Below are positions 58,142 through 64,000 of a stretch of DNA of 64,000 bases, piece by piece. The position numbers were made by a program, and so were the translations under genes. Below the pieces are notes generated by a model. The model was not told the DNA's origin. It made no database searches and saw nothing but the letters and a program-made list of their open reading frames with translations. This DNA is from Solanum dulcamara. Taxonomy: Eukaryota > Streptophyta > Magnoliopsida > Solanales > Solanaceae. The stretch covers positions 10,379,001-10,443,000 of the forward strand of contig NC_077247.1 in the NCBI RefSeq assembly GCF_947179165.1. The letters run 5' to 3'. Within the stretch, counting starts at the first letter, position 1. Every line of letters begins with the position of its first letter.

Positions 58142-59122
58142 CTAAATATTATGTTCATCCTCGAACATAAAGTAAAAGAAAGTACCTGAAGATTCGAAAA
58201 GCTGAGGATATTTAGCACGCATATCAGCCTCCGTCTCCCAAGTCGCCTCTCCGACTGAACAGTTCTTCCATTGTACCATCACTGAAGCTATCTCCTTGGT
58301 TCTAAGCGTACGAACTTGCCTATCTAGAATTGTTATAGGCACTTCCTCAAATGTCAGGTCTGGACCCAACTCCACTAAATCGAGTGATAACACATGGGAC
58401 TCATCCGAAACGTACTTTTGGAGCATGAAAACATGAAACACGTTATGCACAACCGATAAGCTAGGTGGTAGGGCAAATTTATAAGCCACCTCTCCCACTT
58501 GCGCTAAAATCTCAAATTGCCTAATGAATTGAGGGCTGAGCTTGCCCTTCCTCCCGAACCGCATCACGCCCTTCATGGGAGACACTTGAAGCCAAACATA
58601 ATCACCCACCATGAACTCCAATGGTCGAACTCTCCGGTCTGCATAACTCTTCCGACTACTCTGGACTGTCAAGATTCTACCCTGAATCCTACGAACCTTC
58701 TCTATAGCATATCTAAGCAAGTCTGTGTCTAAGGAGTCCATTTCAGCTAAGTCAAACCAGCCAATAGGAGATCGACACTGCCTACCATATAGAGCCTCAC
58801 ATGGATCCATCTGAATACTGGAGTGATAACTATTGTTGTAGGAAAACTCTGCTAGGGGCAAGTATTGATCCCATCTAGCACCAAAATCAATAACACAAGC
58901 TCGAAGCATGTCCTCCAACATATGAATTGTCCGCTCGGACTGACCATCACTCTGTGGGTGAAAAACTATACTCATATCAAGTCTAGTGCCTAAACCATGC
59001 TGTAATGCTTGCCAAAAGTGTGAAGTAAATACTGAACCTCGATCCGAAATAATGGATACTAGGATACCATGAAGCCAAATGATATGGCTAATATACAACT
59101 AGGCTAGCTTATCTATTGTTTA
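58142..59122 (-). pseudogene. Element D: integrase core end, C-terminal domain and chromodomain
   Basis: The longest open frame of the window (about 318 codons, 58142-59098). It has SIISDRGSVFTSHFW with the second catalytic Asp, then HPQSDGQSERTIHMLEDML with the catalytic Glu. FSYNNSYHSSIQM and YGRQCRSPIGWF follow. The C-terminal domain is MKGVMRFGRKGKLSPQFI. The chromodomain is TILDRQVRTLRTKEIASV with EEATWETEADMR-like residues (GEATWETEADMRAKYPQLF). It is in the same frame as the upstream part (59120-59764); only two stops (TAA 59120-59122, TAG 59099-59101) separate them. It inserts retroelement DNA in intact relatives. This is the best-preserved coding segment here. Confidence 0.93.
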
Positions 59123-59790
59123 CCTTACCTTAATCAGAATAAAATGGGCAGACTTTGTCAGTCTGTCAACAACCACCCATATAGAATCATAACTACCCAC
59201 GGTGGGAGGTAAACCCACAACAAAGACCATGGTGATCATTTCCCACTTCCAAGTGGGAATAGGCATCTTCTGACTCACAACCCCAGGCCGTTGATGCTCA
59301 CACTTTAAATGCTGGCAAGTCAAACACTTGGACACAAACTCTGCGATGTCTTTCTTTATCCTACACCACCTATAGTGCTGGCACCGATCATGATACAGTT
59401 TGGTTGCTCCCGGATGAATGGAATACCTTGAATAATGAGCCTCTTCCAAAATAAGTCTAGTTAGTTCAACCACCTTAGGCACACAAATTTTGCCGCCAAT
59501 ACTCAATACACCTTCCGAATCAAGTATTGCCTTCTTAGCTTCACCTCTTAATACCTTGTCTCGAATGATACATACATTCTCATTCTCAAACTGCCTCTCC
59601 CCAATCTTCCCAATCAAGGAAGAATGTGCCTCTACAAAGGCAAGAACACCACCATCCGGTGAAATCTTTAACCGGACATCTCTAGCCAATGGTTGCTCCC
59701 CAACTTGGATTGAGGCAAGACTCTCCATACTAGAGAACTTCCTACTCAAAGCATCTGCCACCACACTGGCTTTTTTGGGTGATATAAGAT
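59120..59790 (-). pseudogene. Element D: RNase H end, integrase zinc finger and core start
   Basis: On the minus strand VVADALSRKFSSMESLA begins the piece, as usual after RNase H. LRGEAKKAILDSEGVL and the HHCC zinc finger (HYSRYSIHPGATKLYHD, then FVSKCLTCQ) follow. Next are CEHQRPGVVSQKMPIPTWKW and the core start YDSIWVVVDRLTKSAHF with the first catalytic Asp. The frame is joined to RNase H by a one-base shift at an A-run (near 59775). With the next segment it retains all three D,D,E residues of the integrase core. Confidence 0.92.
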
Positions 59791-60600
59791 AGTCATAGTG
59801 TAGTCCTTTAGCAACTCAAGCTATCTATGTTACCTCAAGTTCAGATCCCTCTGACTGAATATATACTGAACACTCCTATGATCGGTGAAGACCTTTCAAT
59901 GCACACCGTATAGGTAATGATGCCTCAAATTAAGCACAAAGACCACGGCTTCTAACTCTAAATCATGAGTAGGATAGTTTTTCTTGTGGGACTTCAACTG
60001 TCTCAAAGCATAGGCCACCACTTTCCCCTTTTGCATCAACACTCCGCCTAAACCAACACCTGAAGTATCACAGTATATAGTAAATCCCACACCCTCCTCG
60101 GGTAACATCAAAACTGGAGCCGAAGTCAATAAAGTCTTGAGCTTTTGGAAGCTTGCCTCACACCCGTCAAACCAATGAAAATCCACGACCTTTTGTGTTA
60201 ATCTAGTCAGTGGAGCTGCAATAGTGGAGAAGCCCTGCACAAACCGTCTATAATAATCGGCTAACCCCACAAAACTACGAATCTCAATAGGAGAAGTAGC
60301 CCTTGTCCAACCTCTAACTGCCTCAATCTTAGCTGGATCGATTCTAATCCCCTCTTTGGACACCACGTGTCCTAAGAATGTCACAGAATCAAGCCAAAAT
60401 TCACACTTGGAGAACTTTGCACACAACTTTTCTTCCCTCAACTTCTGAAGTACCAACCTCAAATGGCGTACATGATCTGCCTCAGTTTTGAATACACCAA
60501 GATGTCATCAATGAATACTATCACAAAAGAATCTAACTACGAGCGAAACACTCAGTTCATCTTGTCATTCTATACTTTGACGAAACCTATCGCCATAATG
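59791..60600 (-). pseudogene. Element D: RT end and RNase H
   Basis: An open 188-codon piece (59896-60462) reads [77 protein letters not shown] and [14 protein letters not shown]. RNase H then continues with VFTDHRSVQYIFSQRDLNLR after an in-frame stop (TGA near 59895). Upstream (60480-60600) a decayed FIDD palm is visible in another frame ([16 protein letters not shown]). RT fingers, protease and gag are absent. Confidence 0.9.
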
Positions 60601-62440
60601 TAGACTTTAAATGAACAACTTAAATTTTGAATTCCATCCATGTAACCCAATTGTATTATCTATCAACATTTGCTCATACATTGAAGACCTTTATAAATTC
60701 ACGTATCTTAGCTACCATTAATCACCTCTCCATTGATCTTATTGTATTCTTCGTTGAAATTTTATTATACCAGTTACCAAACTCTAAACCACAAAAGAAC
60801 TTATTACCACACTCGAGTCAAATACCTATAAAGTTATTTCTCAAATCTTATCCAATAATTGTTAACCCATATGAATAACACATAACACTACTACCATAAA
60901 TAGAGAAAAATAAACAGAACCACATGTCACTAAATTTAATTCTCCACTCTCTCTGAAGATACATTCGGCCCTTACAACCATGGTAAATATAATTTTTCTT
61001 GCCTTGTTTTGAAGGCTAAACTACATTTCACTAATTATTTTCATTTATGAATCTAGATTCTTTCAATTCTATCCTAGTGATGTCTCAACACATTCTACGA
61101 CTTTCCATACAACCACACCACTCACCAAATAGTAGAAAACCGCAACTTAGATACCTGCAAGTCATTATTATCATATCGAATCTATTTAACCAAAAATTCT
61201 TAAAGTATGGTTGTGTCCTGATTATAATCCATCACAAATTCTTATTACCATTATGCTCAATAACCATTACCATCATCTCGTAGTCAACTTTCTCAATCGA
61301 CAAGACACCTTAAACCCAGTAATACCAACCAAATCCAATAGAATAACCAAATTTTATGGGCATTCTCACTAAAATTCTTAATTTCCTTCACACAAGTATA
61401 CTCACTTCTACTTTATTTATCCTTAATCTTATCATTCTAATATCGATCCACTCACTTGGAGTTTATGGTTAAATTATAAGTCCTCACTTAGAATTCTCAA
61501 GATACATTTCACAACCTAAATGCATTAATCATACCAAAATCCACCAGTAAGATCTTTCTTATAAACAATGCTTACCCCAAGCATCCATAGTAGAAAACTA
61601 GTTGATTTTTCAAATATGAATGCAATATCAAATCTCATCATATGAGAAGATGATACAACTGGTAACTCCTTAAGTAGTTACTAATCACACTTGATAATCA
61701 ATGTATTTGTTTTTGTATACCAATAGTACCACACCATGAAAATTTGATAGATCCACCACTAGAATACATCATACCTACCGTAAAGATCATACCTAGATAG
61801 TCTACACCTTTCTATCCATTAATTAACTGTCATACATAACCAACGTATTTCAGTCTCCACTCAAAATCGATATCACCCTTCAGTAGGTAAGGTCAATAGC
61901 AGAAGTAACACAACCCATAACCCTAACCAAATAATCACAAGTACTGCGGTAGTAGACTTATAATAACCCTTCCTAATATACATCCACCTTATCAAACCGC
62001 TGTAGAAATTCTAATCTCGATTAGCGCAGATTCAACCTCATCACACACTATGTAACTCATTCTCTCATGATGAACTTCACTATCTGTAGTTTCCGAGGGC
62101 ATAGTGCTCACAACATAGTCATTTCCCCAATTATACCATTCTCAATTATAGAACCACTTCAAATATCGGGTAGGTAAAACAAACATCATTCTCGATGCTT
62201 GACCACTATCCAAAAATATAAGACGTTCATATAATCCTCCAAACCATTGTTCCTCTTCCTATACCATATCCTCAAAGTACATTATTGAACCATAACCTTA
62301 CTCACTCTTTTAAAATCACCGTGCATTACAAGTCTCACATACACCCTTTCCATAAGTTTATTACTTTCACCTCCAAATTAGATCTAGACTACATAATGAC
62401 ATTTCAACTATAGGCACATAGAATCAGGCAAGAGTCACCA
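60601..62440 (-). other. Element D: noncoding stretch replacing gag and most of RT
   Basis: About 1.84 kb, AT-rich, with no supported frame or recognised domain on either strand. Like the filler of element B it is purine-rich in the element sense. I found no clear sequence match between the two by eye. Confidence 0.55.
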
Positions 62441-62646
62441 CTATATGTGAGAGAATGGAGTGAGGCAATAGAAAATAGATCGGATCAAGGATGCATGATA
62501 GAGAATCAAAAGGTAAAGATATTTCTTAACAGTCTTCATAGCCTCTCGAAAATAAGTACAGATGTCTTTGTATCGATCCTTAAGACTCTACTTAGACTCG
62601 GCTTGTATACACATGAGATCTATGAACCTGGGCTCTAATACAATTT
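62441..62646 (-). promoter_or_regulatory. Element D leader and primer-binding site
   Basis: The minus strand inside the 5' LTR reads TTGTATTAGAGCCCAGGTTC (62624-62643), decayed from TGGTATYAGAGCC, the initiator tRNA-Met primer-binding site. It is followed by about 180 bp of leader (AGTCTTAAGGATCGATACAA and similar). This fixes 62647 onward as the 5' LTR. Confidence 0.82.
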
Positions 62647-64000
62647 TTTCATGACCCACATATGGGTATGATGGCACTATTCTCAACCCACCGAGATAAG
62701 TCAGCCTAAAACTCAATGGAAAGTGAATACGGAAGTAATTGAGATAAAATGAGGTTTAACTTATTCAAAGACAAATAAATAATCTCAAATTCCCCAAGAC
62801 TGGTTGTCACGTATACAATCCACTAATACATTACCGAAGTATGAAAGAAAATACAGTCACAATTTCTTTGTCTCTAGAATAGGACTAAAAAATAATAAAA
62901 GAGTAAGAGATGTCCTCTAGATGGATGTAACAGCTACCTCAAGCAGGTCCGGGCTCATAACCTATACAAGTGTAGAAGCAAGGGGTGAGTACCAAACAAC
63001 ATGGTACTCAGTAAGTGGACAACTAAAACTAAGCAAAGCTCAATAGATACAAGTACTCCTGTCCTCCCAATCGAACCTCCTTGACTACAACCTGCATAAA
63101 ACCAGCCTAACTCTACATGTGTACAATAATAGCAGTAACACAGTCCATGAATACTCATCAATAGTCGCATCAATGAATCATATCAAGTCAATTTTAGCAT
63201 ATACAAATCAAAAAAGGGGTAAACACGAATTCACAAACATCAACAAAATATGATACAATGCAATGAGATGATGCATGTCTGTCCTATCGGTACACATCCG
63301 CTGAATTACAGTCTGAAACCAATGGAGGATATTTCTGTCCATGTAACCTGCCACGGAGCGTGTAGCCTGTCCCCTTAATATATATATCTTGTCACGGAGC
63401 GTGTGGCCTAACCCCTTTGTTTCATAATACCTGCCATGGAGCGTGTGGCCCGACCCTTTTTATTTAATATTATTTTCAATCTCAACACAATATGTCAAAA
63501 CCAATGCAATCAATTTATGTTCATATAATTCACAATAATAACATGACAACAACAATAATTTTTCCTATCTCACATCAACCTAGTTATTTCACATGTCCAA
63601 AATAAACTCATAATCACAACATATCAAATCCACCAATACATGTCAGTAGATTACCATTTTATACCCCGCATCTCCATTTTTAAGGCCAATCATACATTCA
63701 ATAACCCAGTCCAATTCTCAGTACTTCCCAGTACACATAACACGGAAATACAAGCATCTACAAGCTTAAACTGAGGTTTAAAAATTAACTTGCCTCAATT
63801 AATCAAGCAATCACTCCAGGACTTGAGCCTTCCCTTTTCGTTAGGCCTCCAAATCAACGTAATCTAGTCAAATAAATAATCGCAATAAGATTTTCGAAAC
63901 TAACAACACCCTTATTACCATATGTCTAGCCTAGACATAAAAATTTAAGCAAATCTATAAACACGTTCCTAATCTTGATGCCACTTAACATGTCAACTCC
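62647..64000 (-). repeat. Element D 5' LTR, partial (runs off the window)
   Basis: Begins TTTCATGACCCACATA (decayed TGTCACGACC). It aligns with 55732-57170 with scattered substitutions, a deletion of about 55 bp near 62940 (absent relative to 56025-56080) and three instead of four tandem units. The TATA/hairpin part lies outside the window. Confidence 0.93.
63346..63460. repeat. Tandem repeats in the D 5' LTR, three copies
   Basis: Units of about 43 bp with CCACGGAGCGTGTRGCCT cores, matching 56478-56640, where four copies occur. Confidence 0.85.

Noticed and set aside
58142..59098. 318-codon open frame as a possible host gene
   Set aside because: It is the integrase core end, C-terminal domain and chromodomain of element D, continuous with the upstream integrase apart from two stops and bounded by the LTR.

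Overview
This is eukaryotic plant DNA, most likely from a Solanaceae species (Solanum-like; the genus is a low-confidence inference), and it looks like pericentromeric or other heterochromatic sequence. I see no intact host gene, no tRNA and no complete open coding region. Almost every base can be assigned to decayed Ty3/gypsy LTR retrotransposons nested inside one another. The longest open frames are broken pieces of their gag-pol.

The elements are labelled as follows. F (+): pol tail and 3' LTR, 1-11413, interrupted by a solo LTR (1723-4936, TSD GTTAT) and by the minus-strand element A' (5577-about 11030 or beyond). G (+): integrase, chromodomain and 3' LTR, 11414-16268, into which F appears to have inserted. 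H (+): RT, RNase H and integrase start, 16269-17658, into which G appears to have inserted. I (-): 3' LTR and pol, 17659-22695, inserted in H. J (+): 5' LTR, primer-binding site, gag, protease, RT and part of RNase H, 22696-29130, inserted in I. K: an LTR-like remnant, 29131-30075. E (-): an Athila-type element, 30076-55731, with 3' LTR, a post-pol ORF of the 'putative plant transposon protein' type and an internally deleted pol. C (-): a gag-only non-autonomous element, 33650-51304, inserted in the post-pol ORF of E (TSD cacta/catta). B (-): a non-autonomous element, 35829-44650, inserted in the 3' LTR of C (exact TSD TTATT). D (-): 55732 to past the window end, inserted in the pol of E.

F, A', G, J, B, C and D look like chromoviruses of the Tekay/Del kind. 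LTRs are about 2.1-3.4 kb, the primer-binding sites match initiator tRNA-Met, and a C-terminal chromodomain follows integrase where pol is preserved. A', F, G, J, B, C and the solo LTR have related LTRs. They share a 9-bp-arm palindrome about 290-450 bp from the LTR start and a G-box (CACGTG, or its CpG-decay product).

The most unusual feature is inside B: about 90-100 nt of 5S rRNA gene sequence (39351-39451, minus strand, same sense as the element) fused to the last piece of pol. The fusion lies at a short stretch where 5S and pol resemble each other. B has otherwise lost its coding region. Its noncoding filler shares a segment with the noncoding part of C, so B and C may be two members of one non-autonomous family.
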